From NCBI GenBank assembly GCA_030706065.1, contig JAUZPH010000063.1:1-12110 (forward strand): a stretch of DNA of 12,110 nucleotides. The letters run 5' to 3'. The DNA is from Bacillota bacterium. GTDB taxonomy: Bacteria; Bacillota; Clostridia; Clostridiales; Clostridiaceae. The number at the start of each line of letters is the position of its first letter. The stretch's first letter is position 1. The translations under genes were made by a program, and so were the position numbers. Shown one piece after another: positions 1 through 6,121 of this stretch. The notes under the pieces are model-generated. The model did no database searches, had not been told where the DNA came from, and saw only the letters and a list, made by a program, of their open reading frames with translations.

Positions 1-1
1 A

Positions 2-280
2 TCCTCAAACACAGCAACCCACAAAGGGTATAACGGAGTTGAAATCGTACCTACGAAGGTAATGATGGATTTTATGTGTACTTATGTTGGTGGTGAACCA
101 GGAGTTTCGGATGAAACTTCGGAATCTCGATGGGTAAAAAAGGACAAGGTGCTTGACATGATTACAGCTCCGGCTATCCGCAGGCGCTTTCAGGCATATC
201 TGGATTTTGACGGACAGGTGCAGTATCTTGAATATGTAACAAAGCCGGAATTTGATCTGAAGGTTAGTAGAAAGATATGA
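2..280 (+). CDS. NUDIX hydrolase, C-terminal part (5' end outside window)
   Basis: The reading frame is open from the first complete codon of the window, so this is the C-terminal ~92 residues of a protein whose start lies upstream. The visible part contains VEIVPTKVMMDFMCTYVGG followed by ESRWVKKDKVLDMI. That is the usual tail of a NUDIX fold: a beta strand carrying the substrate-side residues, then an E-x-x-W-V pattern just before the last helix. The NUDIX box itself (GX5EX7REUXEEXGU) would lie upstream and cannot be seen, so the family call rests on the C-terminal pattern only. Such proteins hydrolyse nucleoside diphosphates linked to another moiety; the substrate cannot be told here. The stop is 14 bp before the next gene, which suggests co-transcription. 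Confidence 0.6.
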   Translation, partial: SSNTATHKGYNGVEIVPTKVMMDFMCTYVGGEPGVSDETSESRWVKKDKVLDMITAPAIRRRFQAYLDFDGQVQYLEYVTKPEFDLKVSRKI

Positions 281-294
281 TTAAGGAGATTTAA

Positions 295-813
295 ATGAAT
301 AATATCGGAAAAAGAATAATGATTATAGGCTCACCGGGCAGCGGTAAGAGTACCTTTTCAAGAAAGCTAGCGGAAATTACACAGATTCCCCTCATACACC
401 TGGATAAGGAGTATTGGAATTATGGCTGGGTGGAAACTCCAAAGGAGGAATGGGTGAAAAAACAGGAAATGTTAATAACAGGTAACGAATGGATTGCGGA
501 TGGCAACTATGGCGGTACTATGGATATGCGAATTGAAAGGGCAGACACCATCATTTCCTTTGAATTAGGTAGAGTAAGGTGCCTCATGAGCTATTTCAAA
601 CGGGTTATAACCAACCTGAACAGGATAAGGCCTGATATGCCGGAGGGATGTCCTGAGAAGCTTGATTTTCAGTTCGTGAAATATATTTGGCATTTTCCGA
701 AGGCTTCCGGGAGAAGAAATCTTGAAAGACTCGAGAGAAATAAGGATAAACAAATAATAGTGTTTAAAAAGAGAAGTGAAGCAAATAAATTTATTAAGGA
801 GCTTGATAAATAA
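295..813 (+). CDS. P-loop adenylate-kinase-like protein, topology modulation protein (FlaR) type
   Basis: This is a 172-residue cytoplasmic P-loop NTPase. The Walker A motif GSPGSGKST lies at residues 12-20. It is followed by the HLDKEYW segment (35-41) and by WIADGNYGGTMDMRIERAD (66-84), the arrangement typical of the 'topology modulation protein' or FlaR-like branch of adenylate-kinase-related proteins. The length of about 170 residues is normal for that family. The family is annotated as nucleotide kinases of unknown substrate; the original link to DNA topology is weak. The start at 295 is supported by the ribosome site TAAGGAGAT ending 5-6 bases before the ATG. Its neighbours are a NUDIX protein upstream and a GNAT immediately downstream, so it is probably part of one operon of small modifying enzymes. 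The family call is secure; the biochemical role is not. Confidence 0.8.
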   Translation: MNNIGKRIMIIGSPGSGKSTFSRKLAEITQIPLIHLDKEYWNYGWVETPKEEWVKKQEMLITGNEWIADGNYGGTMDMRIERADTIISFELGRVRCLMSYFKRVITNLNRIRPDMPEGCPEKLDFQFVKYIWHFPKASGRRNLERLERNKDKQIIVFKKRSEANKFIKELDK

Positions 814-814
814 A

Positions 815-1321
815 ATGTACTTAAAAGATGATGATCTGGTTATAAGAGATGCTGCCACCGAGGATGTACAGCTTCTATGTGACTGGTGGGCTGATGGCAG
901 GGTGATGGCCCATGCCGGGTTTCCCAAAGGAGTTTATACCGATGCAGCCAAATTGATGGACAAGATAAGAAATCAAAGTGATGCTGAAAGAAGATTGATA
1001 ATTGAGATAGCCTCTGACAGGGTTGGAGAGATGGTATACAGGACAAAGGATGGTGTTTCTGAAGTAGGCATCAAAATATGTGATTTTTCCTTCCAGGAGA
1101 GAGGGTATGGGACGAGGGCCTTAAAGTTGCTGATAGGATATTTGTTCAATGAAATGAAGGTTCAAAAGGTCATTCTTGATACCAATCTCAATAACAAAAG
1201 GGCACAGCATGTTTATGAAAAGATAGGATTCAGAAAAACAGCGGTAAGAATTGATTCGTGGAAGGACCAGCTCGGTGTTCCACAGTCTTCCGTGGATTAT
1301 GAGCTAATCAGAGAATTTTAG
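815..1321 (+). CDS. GNAT-family N-acetyltransferase
   Basis: This 168-residue protein has the GNAT layout: an N-terminal IRDAATEDVQLLCDWW strand-helix, a central VGEMVYR...VGIKI strand pair, and the acetyl-CoA pyrophosphate-binding loop QERGYGTRAL at residues 94-103. It ends with NNKRAQHVYEKIGF, the motif B helix that is typical of this fold. A start at 776 in the same frame would overlap the kinase by 38 bases. I prefer the ATG at 815, one base after the kinase stop, because the protein begins naturally there and AAGGAG lies at 796-801, although the 13-base spacing is somewhat long. Translational coupling with the upstream stop is likely. The substrate is unknown; resemblance to aminoglycoside or ribosomal-protein acetyltransferases is only at the fold level. 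Confidence 0.85.
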   Translation: MYLKDDDLVIRDAATEDVQLLCDWWADGRVMAHAGFPKGVYTDAAKLMDKIRNQSDAERRLIIEIASDRVGEMVYRTKDGVSEVGIKICDFSFQERGYGTRALKLLIGYLFNEMKVQKVILDTNLNNKRAQHVYEKIGFRKTAVRIDSWKDQLGVPQSSVDYELIREF

Positions 1322-1331
1322 GAGTATAATT

Positions 1332-1883
1332 ATGATTTATTATGAGGATGGCAGAATTAAAGTAAGGGATATATGTAGTGAGGATGTCATTAGCCTATTC
1401 ATGTGCTGGATAGACAAGGAAGTAAACCGGTATGACCCAAGGCCAATACCAAGGACAAGCAAGGAACTGGCAGCCGAGTGTCTGGATTTTTGTAACAGAT
1501 TTGATATAGAAGTTATCAATGAGAATATTGAGGAAATAAAATACAAGTACTTTATTATTACTGATAACGAAGGAAGCTTCATAGGCTTTGTTAACTTCTT
1601 TAGTATGGACAGGATTAAAAAGCAGGGTGAAATGGGAATAATCATTGGGGACAAGAGATGGTGGAACAAAGGCATTGCCTATACGGCAATAAAGCCGGCA
1701 ATGGAGTATATCTTCGATGTGATGGGCTTTGAAAGAATATATATCGAGACCGGTGAATCCAACAAGCCTGCGTTGAGGTTGTTTGAGAAACTGGACTTTA
1801 TAAAATGTGACGAGTATGTTGAGGATGATGGCTTCAAATTTGTAGTTATGGAGAAACTTAAAAATTCCTTTTATAGAAAGTAA
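1332..1883 (+). CDS. GNAT-family N-acetyltransferase (RimJ/RimL-like)
   Basis: This is a 183-residue GNAT, the second in a row. It starts with IKVRDICSEDV, has the GSFIGFVNFF strand (81-90), GEMGIIIGDKRWWNKGIAYTA with the acetyl-CoA loop at about residues 109-117, and closes with the ESNKPALRLFEKLDF helix (142-156). This order matches RimJ/RimL-type acetyltransferases that act on protein N-termini or on small amines. The ribosome site AGGAG (1320-1324) overlaps the stop of the previous gene, so the two are probably translated together. The gene is unrelated in detail to the upstream GNAT, so this is not a simple tandem duplication. Its last codons lie inside the base of a long inverted repeat, so the C-terminal residues YRK may have been shaped by that element. 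Confidence 0.83.
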   Translation: MIYYEDGRIKVRDICSEDVISLFMCWIDKEVNRYDPRPIPRTSKELAAECLDFCNRFDIEVINENIEEIKYKYFIITDNEGSFIGFVNFFSMDRIKKQGEMGIIIGDKRWWNKGIAYTAIKPAMEYIFDVMGFERIYIETGESNKPALRLFEKLDFIKCDEYVEDDGFKFVVMEKLKNSFYRK

Positions 1884-1970
1884 AAATCTAATCACATTGA
1901 ACTGTCCCATAAATCCTCCTCTTGGATATTTTGGGACAGCTCAATGTGAAGATTTTTATTACTTTCTATA
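1872..1970. repeat. 99-bp imperfect palindrome; probable terminator of the 1-1883 operon
   Basis: The arms pair over almost their whole length. TATAGAAAGTAA (1872-1883) pairs with TTACTTTCTATA (1959-1970), TCACATTGA (1892-1900) with TCAATGTGA (1941-1949), and CTGTCCC (1902-1908) with GGGACAG (1933-1939); small bulges separate the blocks. A run of T at 1953-1957 follows the inner stem, so the inner part can act as a Rho-independent terminator. The full palindrome is much longer than a terminator needs and starts inside the upstream coding region, so it could also be a small palindromic mobile element. Inspected by eye only. Confidence 0.7.
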
Positions 1971-2053
1971 TAGCTTGAATATATGAATTTTGATAAACAT
2001 CCTGGTTATATGTCCGGGAGATAAGTGGACAAGAAGATGAGGGGGAAAACTGG

Positions 2054-2692
2054 ATGTGGAGTGAATTAAGTTACATATGGAAGGAAACCATTGAATTGGC
2101 CTGGGAATCCTATAGGAAAAACACCATTCCCATTGGCGCAGTGATAGTCAATGAACAGGGTGATATCCTATCAAGGGGACGAAACAGAATTTTTGATACA
2201 GAAAGCAGTAATCCGTTAGCAGGTACCTGTTTGGCACATGCGGAAATGACCGCAATGTTAAACCTAAAGGAAAAAGAGCATCCGGATATAAAGAAGTATA
2301 CCTTGTACACTACCATGGAACCTTGTCCTATGTGCTTCGGAGCCATGGTGATGATGGGAATAAGAAATATAAGATATGCTGCAAGGGATGGCATTGCCGG
2401 CGCGGCGGAGTTAAATTACAGCCTGGAATATATACGGAATAAAAATATAATTATTAATAGAGAAGGCGGCGAATTGGAGGCATTTTTACTCTGTCTGCAG
2501 ACTGCCTATGAGTATGGGAGAAAGCATCCGAGGATGGAGGAACTGCTGGACTCCTGGAGAGTCTATTGCAGTGAAGGGGTATTCCTGGCAAAGAGGCTAT
2601 TTGATGCAGGATATTTTTTGGATGCCGTAAATCAGGACAGGTATCTGGGGGAGATATACGACGAGGTAATTGGCATGTATAATCTGCTGTAA
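2054..2692 (+). CDS. Zinc-dependent cytidine/deoxycytidylate-type deaminase family protein
   Basis: This 212-residue protein belongs to the cytidine deaminase-like superfamily (the group with tRNA-adenosine, guanine and CMP/dCMP deaminases). The zinc site is complete: H62-A63-E64 in the motif CLAHAEMTA supplies one ligand and the proton-shuttling glutamate, and P90-C91-P92-M93-C94 supplies the two cysteine ligands. The fold starts with IPIGAVIVNEQGDIL (25-39). The conserved core ends near residue 150; about 60 further residues form an extension not found in TadA, which is usually about 150-170 long, so I do not call this TadA. Substrate is unknown; a free base, nucleoside or nucleotide is possible. 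A ribosome site GAGGGGGA precedes the ATG. The gene stands alone between two terminators. Confidence 0.82.
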   Translation: MWSELSYIWKETIELAWESYRKNTIPIGAVIVNEQGDILSRGRNRIFDTESSNPLAGTCLAHAEMTAMLNLKEKEHPDIKKYTLYTTMEPCPMCFGAMVMMGIRNIRYAARDGIAGAAELNYSLEYIRNKNIIINREGGELEAFLLCLQTAYEYGRKHPRMEELLDSWRVYCSEGVFLAKRLFDAGYFLDAVNQDRYLGEIYDEVIGMYNLL

Positions 2693-2767
2693 TGGAAGTT
2701 GTCTTGCATTACGGTACTGTGAATGGCATAACGAACAGTTTGTAACTCTTTTCATGAGATAACTCCG

Positions 2768-2795
2768 GTTTTGCTGATAACAGCGGAACATTTTT
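2768..2795 (+). terminator. Rho-independent terminator after the deaminase gene
   Basis: GTTTTGCTG (2768-2776) pairs with CAGCGGAAC (2781-2789) around an ATAA loop, with nine base pairs including two G-T wobbles, followed by ATTTTT (2790-2795). It lies 75 bp past the deaminase stop. The structure and the T run are seen directly; termination is inferred. Confidence 0.7.
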
Positions 2796-2912
2796 CTCCG
2801 GCTTGTGGGAATTGGTTATATAATTTCACTAATAAGCATAAGTTCATAGAAAAATAACATTAAGATACCCTTTAATATTGGTTGCTATAGCTTTGAGATG
2901 AAGTATGTAGAT

Positions 2913-3011
2913 AGATGTGCGAGTTTATATTTTAATTTATCACCTGCGAAAAATCGGTGAAGATTCGATATTTTCTCCGGTGAATTTGTTAAGGTTTAAA
3001 CTCACACATCT
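2913..3011 (+). promoter_or_regulatory. Candidate structured 5' leader of the lipoprotein gene
   Basis: AGATGTGCGAGTTTA (2913-2927) pairs with TAAACTCACACATCT (2997-3011), 14 of 15 positions, forming a long closing stem. Inside it, TCACC (2940-2944) can pair with GGTGA at 2956-2960 or with GGTGA at 2979-2983. GAAGAT (2959-2964) can pair with ATTTTC (2970-2975). The first and second options exclude each other, as in a switch. The ribosome site GGGAGG lies 26 bases downstream. It matches none of the riboswitch classes I can recall (c-di-GMP, SAM, TPP, lysine, glycine, purine). It may also be a palindromic repeat without regulatory function. Confidence 0.4.
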
Positions 3012-3050
3012 TTAGTGTCAGTATAAAGGCGTGTTTGGGAGGTGTTTTCT

Positions 3051-3380
3051 ATGAAAAGGGTCATCGGAGTATTATTGCTGCTTGTAATGGTTCTGAGCGG
3101 ATGTGCAAGGCAGGTGCAGGGGAGTTACCCGTCTGAATTGGCATGGAATGATTATAGTTACGTAGTATCGGCGCAGGAAGTTCCTGTTGATGAGCTTGGA
3201 GATCAGCTTGGAACAGTAAAAGCTCAGAGAAAGCCTGTACCCATAAAGAACGGAGATGCAAATTTTATCCCTGTGGGAAGTAAGCTTTTTGAGATTATTG
3301 GCGTCAACACAAAAGCTGCGGTGGCAGTTGAATGCGGCAGCAGGTTTTTTAGGGCTGTGAAGGCCTCTGAATTAAGATAG
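3051..3380 (+). CDS. Small lipoprotein of unknown function
   Basis: This 109-residue protein begins with a lipoprotein signal: KR at residues 2-3, the hydrophobic run VIGVLLLLVMV, then the lipobox LSGC with the cysteine to be lipidated at residue 18. It should therefore be anchored to the outer face of the membrane after cleavage by signal peptidase II. The mature part contains SYPSELAWNDYSYVVSAQEV and ends with a segment ELVG-like in pattern (VGSKLFEIIGVNTKAAVAVE), similar to small uncharacterised lipoproteins of Firmicutes that I cannot name further. The ATG at 3051 is preferred over the in-frame GTG at 3042 because the GTG lies within the ribosome site GGGAGG (3037-3042), which has ideal spacing to 3051. 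Expression may be controlled by the structured leader upstream. Confidence 0.75.
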   Translation: MKRVIGVLLLLVMVLSGCARQVQGSYPSELAWNDYSYVVSAQEVPVDELGDQLGTVKAQRKPVPIKNGDANFIPVGSKLFEIIGVNTKAAVAVECGSRFFRAVKASELR

Positions 3381-3447
3381 CATTCGTATGTTATTTCAGA
3401 ATCAGTTGAAGCCTTACATAAACAGTATTTATAGAGAGATGATAAAT

Positions 3448-3921
3448 ATGGATATAAGAACAATATCGGAAGAAAACAGAGAGAAGATAAATGATTTTAT
3501 TAAATTCCACTGGTTTACCACGGACATGGTCGTCAGAGGTGAACTAGTGGACATGAAAATACTGGACGGTTTTGCTGCATATGACCTTGACACCATCGTA
3601 GGATTAGTGACATACAGAATTGCAGGCGGCTGGTGCGAAATTATGTCCCTGGACAGTTTGAGGGAAAAGCAGGGAGTAGGAACTGCCCTGATAAACAAGG
3701 TGGCAGAAAAGGCGGCTGAAGCAAAATGCAGTAAAATAAAGCTCATCACAACAAATGATAATATAGACGCAATACGATTCTATCAAAGGCGTGGGTTTGA
3801 TATGGCACGCCTGTACCATGACTCCCTGGAAACAGCGAGAAAGTTGAAACCATCTATTCCAATGCTCGGGAACTTTGATATACCTTTAAGGCATGAGATT
3901 GAATTTGATATGAAATTGTGA
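3448..3921 (+). CDS. GNAT-family N-acetyltransferase
   Basis: This 157-residue GNAT has a compact single-domain layout. It runs from MDIRTISEENREKINDFI through VGLVTYRIAGGWCEIMSL (51-68) to the acetyl-CoA loop REKQGVGTAL (72-81) and the NIDAIRFYQRRGF helix (105-117), with a C-terminal PLRHEIEFDMKL strand. The frame is open back to an ATG at 3388, but that start has no ribosome site. GAGAG (3434-3438) is well placed for the ATG at 3448, and residues from there match the expected GNAT N-terminus. It follows the lipoprotein gene by about 67 bp with no terminator between, so shared transcription is possible. Substrate unknown. This is the third GNAT gene within 3.2 kb; the three differ clearly in sequence. 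Confidence 0.85.
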   Translation: MDIRTISEENREKINDFIKFHWFTTDMVVRGELVDMKILDGFAAYDLDTIVGLVTYRIAGGWCEIMSLDSLREKQGVGTALINKVAEKAAEAKCSKIKLITTNDNIDAIRFYQRRGFDMARLYHDSLETARKLKPSIPMLGNFDIPLRHEIEFDMKL

Positions 3922-4052
3922 TAACGGCTGCCAGTGAAGGAAGTGCAGGGCTTGTCTAACAAATCCAACTACCACATTTTAAAACAGAGCCTTAGTGCAG
4001 CTTGATAAAAATATTGACCTCATCAAACAGCATGTATCGTGGACTTAGCAGG

Positions 4053-4104
4053 GGGACTGTAGAAAATGTGTATTATAAATATACATTTTCTACAGTCCCT
4101 TTTT
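4053..4104 (+). terminator. Long hairpin terminator downstream of the third GNAT
   Basis: Two 21-base arms (4053-4073 and 4079-4099) pair at 20 of 21 positions around a 5-base loop (TATAA); the outer end is GGGACTGTAG/CTACAGTCCC. A TTTTT run (4100-4104) follows directly. This is an unusually long and stable terminator hairpin, 131 bp past the GNAT stop. The stretch between the stop and the hairpin shows no open frame of note. Confidence 0.8.
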
Positions 4105-4201
4105 ATGTTTGCGAAAAAGGTACCATATATAAATTGCAATTTAAATGGAGATACTGGTAGGTAGAAAATATTATTATGTATGTAGAAATTGAGGAGATAG
4201 T

Positions 4202-4759
4202 ATGGATGGCAGAGAACAAGTGATAAATATGATAGATAAGAATTACAGTGAGACTGTACAATTAATTTATCAAAAAATTGACTTTTGGTCAAAGAATGTT
4301 GTGTTCTCGGACTTATGGTGGACGGGAGTAGTATTAACAATTGTGCCCTGGATTTTATGGTACATGTACAGAAGAAGGGAAAGCACCGACCGGCTTATAT
4401 ATGCTGGTTTGTTAACAATGGCAATATCTCTGGTTCTTGATATATCCGGTGACCAGCTGGGCATTTGGCATTACCGGTATAATGTTGTTCCCTTTCTTCC
4501 TACCTACTTTCCCTGGGACTTGACTTTGATGCCGGTAGGCATAATGACATTCCTGCAGATAAAACCGAAGGTAAACCCATGGGTGAAAGCAATTGCCTTT
4601 GGCTTGGCATCATCATATTTGGCTGAGCCTCTTTTTCACTGGCTGAAGGTATACCAGCCGGATCAGTGGAGGTATAGTTATTCAGTACCGATACAGATTG
4701 TAATATTCATGCTTGCCAGCTATATTAGCAAAAGAAACAGATTATCAGATTTGAGCTAG
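4202..4759 (+). CDS. CBO0543-type integral membrane protein of unknown function
   Basis: This 185-residue protein has four or five hydrophobic segments (about residues 40-55, 66-82, 95-117, 127-145, 163-176). The features are an aromatic DLWWTG entry to the first helix, LVLDISGDQLGIWHYRYNVVPFLPTYFPWDLTLMP in the middle, and a C-terminal region with YQPDQWRYSYSVP. The conserved D-x-x-G, Y-x-x-x-P and P-(Y/W)-D pattern agrees with a Firmicutes membrane family usually labelled CBO0543; function is unknown. The ATG at 4202 is preceded by GAGGAG (4191-4196) at a rather short 5-base spacing; an ATG at 4229 has no comparable site. The gene is flanked by hairpins on both sides, so it is probably monocistronic. 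Confidence 0.7.
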   Translation: MDGREQVINMIDKNYSETVQLIYQKIDFWSKNVVFSDLWWTGVVLTIVPWILWYMYRRRESTDRLIYAGLLTMAISLVLDISGDQLGIWHYRYNVVPFLPTYFPWDLTLMPVGIMTFLQIKPKVNPWVKAIAFGLASSYLAEPLFHWLKVYQPDQWRYSYSVPIQIVIFMLASYISKRNRLSDLS

Positions 4760-4767
4760 TGCTGAAT

Positions 4768-4800
4768 ACATAAGAGTCAGATAGACAGGCTCTTTTATGT
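4768..4800 (+). terminator. Weak hairpin terminator after the membrane protein gene
   Basis: ACATAA-GAG (4768-4776) can pair with CTC-TT-TTATGT (4790-4800), with a two-base bulge. It lies 9 bp past the stop. The T content downstream is moderate (TTTTA at 4800-4804). A second small hairpin, TTTATGA/TCATAAA, lies at 4808-4828. Confidence 0.45.
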
Positions 4801-4879
4801 TTTAAGATTTATGAAGGAAAATCATAAAAAGTGTTGAATAATAGAAGTATAACTAAATTCGTATGAATGGAGAAAGATC

Positions 4880-6010
4880 ATGTCAGATGATTTTGATGTT
4901 ATAGCGGAAATGTTTAAAAAGGTAAAAAGTGAAATGGAAAACATGCAGCCTGTAAATATTATGATTATTGGAAAGACAGGTGTAGGCAAAAGCACATTGA
5001 TTAATAATGTATTCAGGGAAAGGCTGGCGGAAACAGGGATAGGCAGGCCTGTTACACAGCATTTGAGGAAGATAAGCAAGCAGGGGATTCCTATAAGTCT
5101 GTACGATACAAAGGGACTGGAACTGGATTCCGGCATACAGGAAGAGATAAAAAAGGAGATATTGAGTGAAATCGACAGAACTAACAGTGAATTCGGAAGG
5201 AATTCCAGGGCGGATAACCTAATCCATGTATGCTGGTATTGTATAAATTCCAACAGCAGGAGGATAGAGGACTTTGAAATCCAATGGATAAATGAAATAG
5301 CCGGCAGAATACCGGTAGTTCTGGTATTGACTCAAAGTTTTCAAAAGAAGGAGTCCGGTGAGTTTAAGAAGTATATCGAGAATTTAAACCTGAAGGTTAA
5401 TTCGGTGGTAACCGTTTTGGCGGAGGCCTTTCAGATAGATGAGGATTATACGGTAAAGCCCTTTGGCCTGGAGCAGCTGGTGGAGATAACCTATGAGGTT
5501 CTTCCGGAAGGGGTAAAGAGGTCCTTTAATAATGCTCAAAAGGTAAGTATTGAGAAGAAGGTCAAGGAAGCCAGGCTGTGGTCAATATCATATATTGCCG
5601 GCGCCGGTGCCATAGGGGCAAGTCCTATACCCTTTGCAGATGCACCTTTTCTCGCAGCCACCCAGATTGGAATGATAGCACATATAACAACTATCTTTGG
5701 AGTATCCCTGGATAAGGCACTGCTGACGTCCATTATCTCATCCGTTGGAGGAGTCGCCGGTGCAACGATCACAGGAAGGACTTTGGTGGCCAACCTTCTG
5801 AAGTTCATACCGGGGGTGGGAACAATAACCGGAGGTGCCATCAGCGGATCCGTAGCCACTTTGCTTACAACGGCAATTGCGGCTGCATATATAAATGTTA
5901 TGAAGTATGTACTGGAGAAAGAGCTTCAGGGAATTGAAGTCAGCAGTGTCGATATAGCGGAGAGAATGAAGGAAGAGTATAAGAACCAGATAACCTTGAA
6001 GCATAAATAA
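4880..6010 (+). CDS. GTPase with C-terminal DUF697 (YcjF-like) domain
   Basis: This is a 376-residue, two-part protein. Residues 25-215 form a TRAFAC-type GTPase domain: the P-loop GKTGVGKS is at 31-38, a candidate switch I threonine at 59 (RPVTQ), and the G3 motif DTKG at 76-79 with Leu-Glu after it. The G4 position reads VLTQS (149-153) instead of the usual N/TKxD, so base specificity may differ or be relaxed. Residues about 235-365 form a hydrophobic, glycine/alanine-rich DUF697 segment containing IPFADAPFLAATQIGMIA, probably membrane-associated. The combination resembles dynamin/IRG-like bacterial GTPases paired with YcjF-type domains; their roles, perhaps in membrane remodelling or stress, are not settled. 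A ribosome site GGAGAAAG precedes the ATG. The gene appears to be alone and convergent with the signalling operon. Confidence 0.82.
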   Translation: MSDDFDVIAEMFKKVKSEMENMQPVNIMIIGKTGVGKSTLINNVFRERLAETGIGRPVTQHLRKISKQGIPISLYDTKGLELDSGIQEEIKKEILSEIDRTNSEFGRNSRADNLIHVCWYCINSNSRRIEDFEIQWINEIAGRIPVVLVLTQSFQKKESGEFKKYIENLNLKVNSVVTVLAEAFQIDEDYTVKPFGLEQLVEITYEVLPEGVKRSFNNAQKVSIEKKVKEARLWSISYIAGAGAIGASPIPFADAPFLAATQIGMIAHITTIFGVSLDKALLTSIISSVGGVAGATITGRTLVANLLKFIPGVGTITGGAISGSVATLLTTAIAAAYINVMKYVLEKELQGIEVSSVDIAERMKEEYKNQITLKHK

Positions 6011-6016
6011 ACAGAT

Positions 6017-6092
6017 AATCCACAATACTGGCCTTCTGTAAGCCCGCATTGTGGATTGTTTTTGCCATAAAGGCAAATCGAATGCCTTATTT
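6017..6092 (+). terminator. Tandem hairpins between convergent genes
   Basis: AATCCACAAT (6017-6026) pairs with ATTGTGGATT (6048-6057), with a GGC/GCC stem in its loop, followed by TTTTT (6059-6063): a clear terminator for the GTPase gene. A second hairpin, AAGGCA (6070-6075) with TGCCTT (6083-6088), is followed by ATTTTATT. The second hairpin is symmetric enough that it might also serve the minus-strand operon that stops at 6122, though its minus-strand T run is weak. Confidence 0.75.
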
Positions 6093-6121
6093 TATTACAG
6101 TGGACGCAGCAGGTTTAAGGG

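Larger units (their letters stand above)
2693..3050. other. 358-bp intergenic region: terminator, then structured leader
   Basis: This gene-free stretch holds the deaminase terminator (2768-2795), an AT-rich spacer, and a 99-bp inverted-repeat structure (2913-3011) ahead of the lipoprotein gene. A possible extended -10 promoter (TG-C-TATAGC, 2883-2891) sits just upstream of the structure, but its -35 region is poor. No small open frame with a convincing ribosome site was seen. Confidence 0.6.

Noticed and set aside
776..814. Upstream ATG at 776 as start of the first GNAT
   Set aside because: It would overlap the kinase gene by 38 bases, adds residues foreign to GNATs, and the ATG at 815 fits better.
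1395..1910. 171-codon minus-strand frame across the second GNAT
   Set aside because: It overlaps a clear GNAT gene on the opposite strand along its whole length and lacks translation signals.
2913..3011. The 2913-3011 and 1872-1970 palindromes as two copies of one element
   Set aside because: Both are 99 bp, but arm and loop sequences have no evident similarity, so the equal length is likely coincidence.
3042..3050. GTG at 3042 as start of the lipoprotein
   Set aside because: It lies inside the ribosome site GGGAGG that serves the ATG at 3051.
3388..3447. ATG at 3388 as start of the third GNAT
   Set aside because: No ribosome site, and the added 20 residues do not belong to the GNAT fold; GAGAG is correctly placed for the ATG at 3448.
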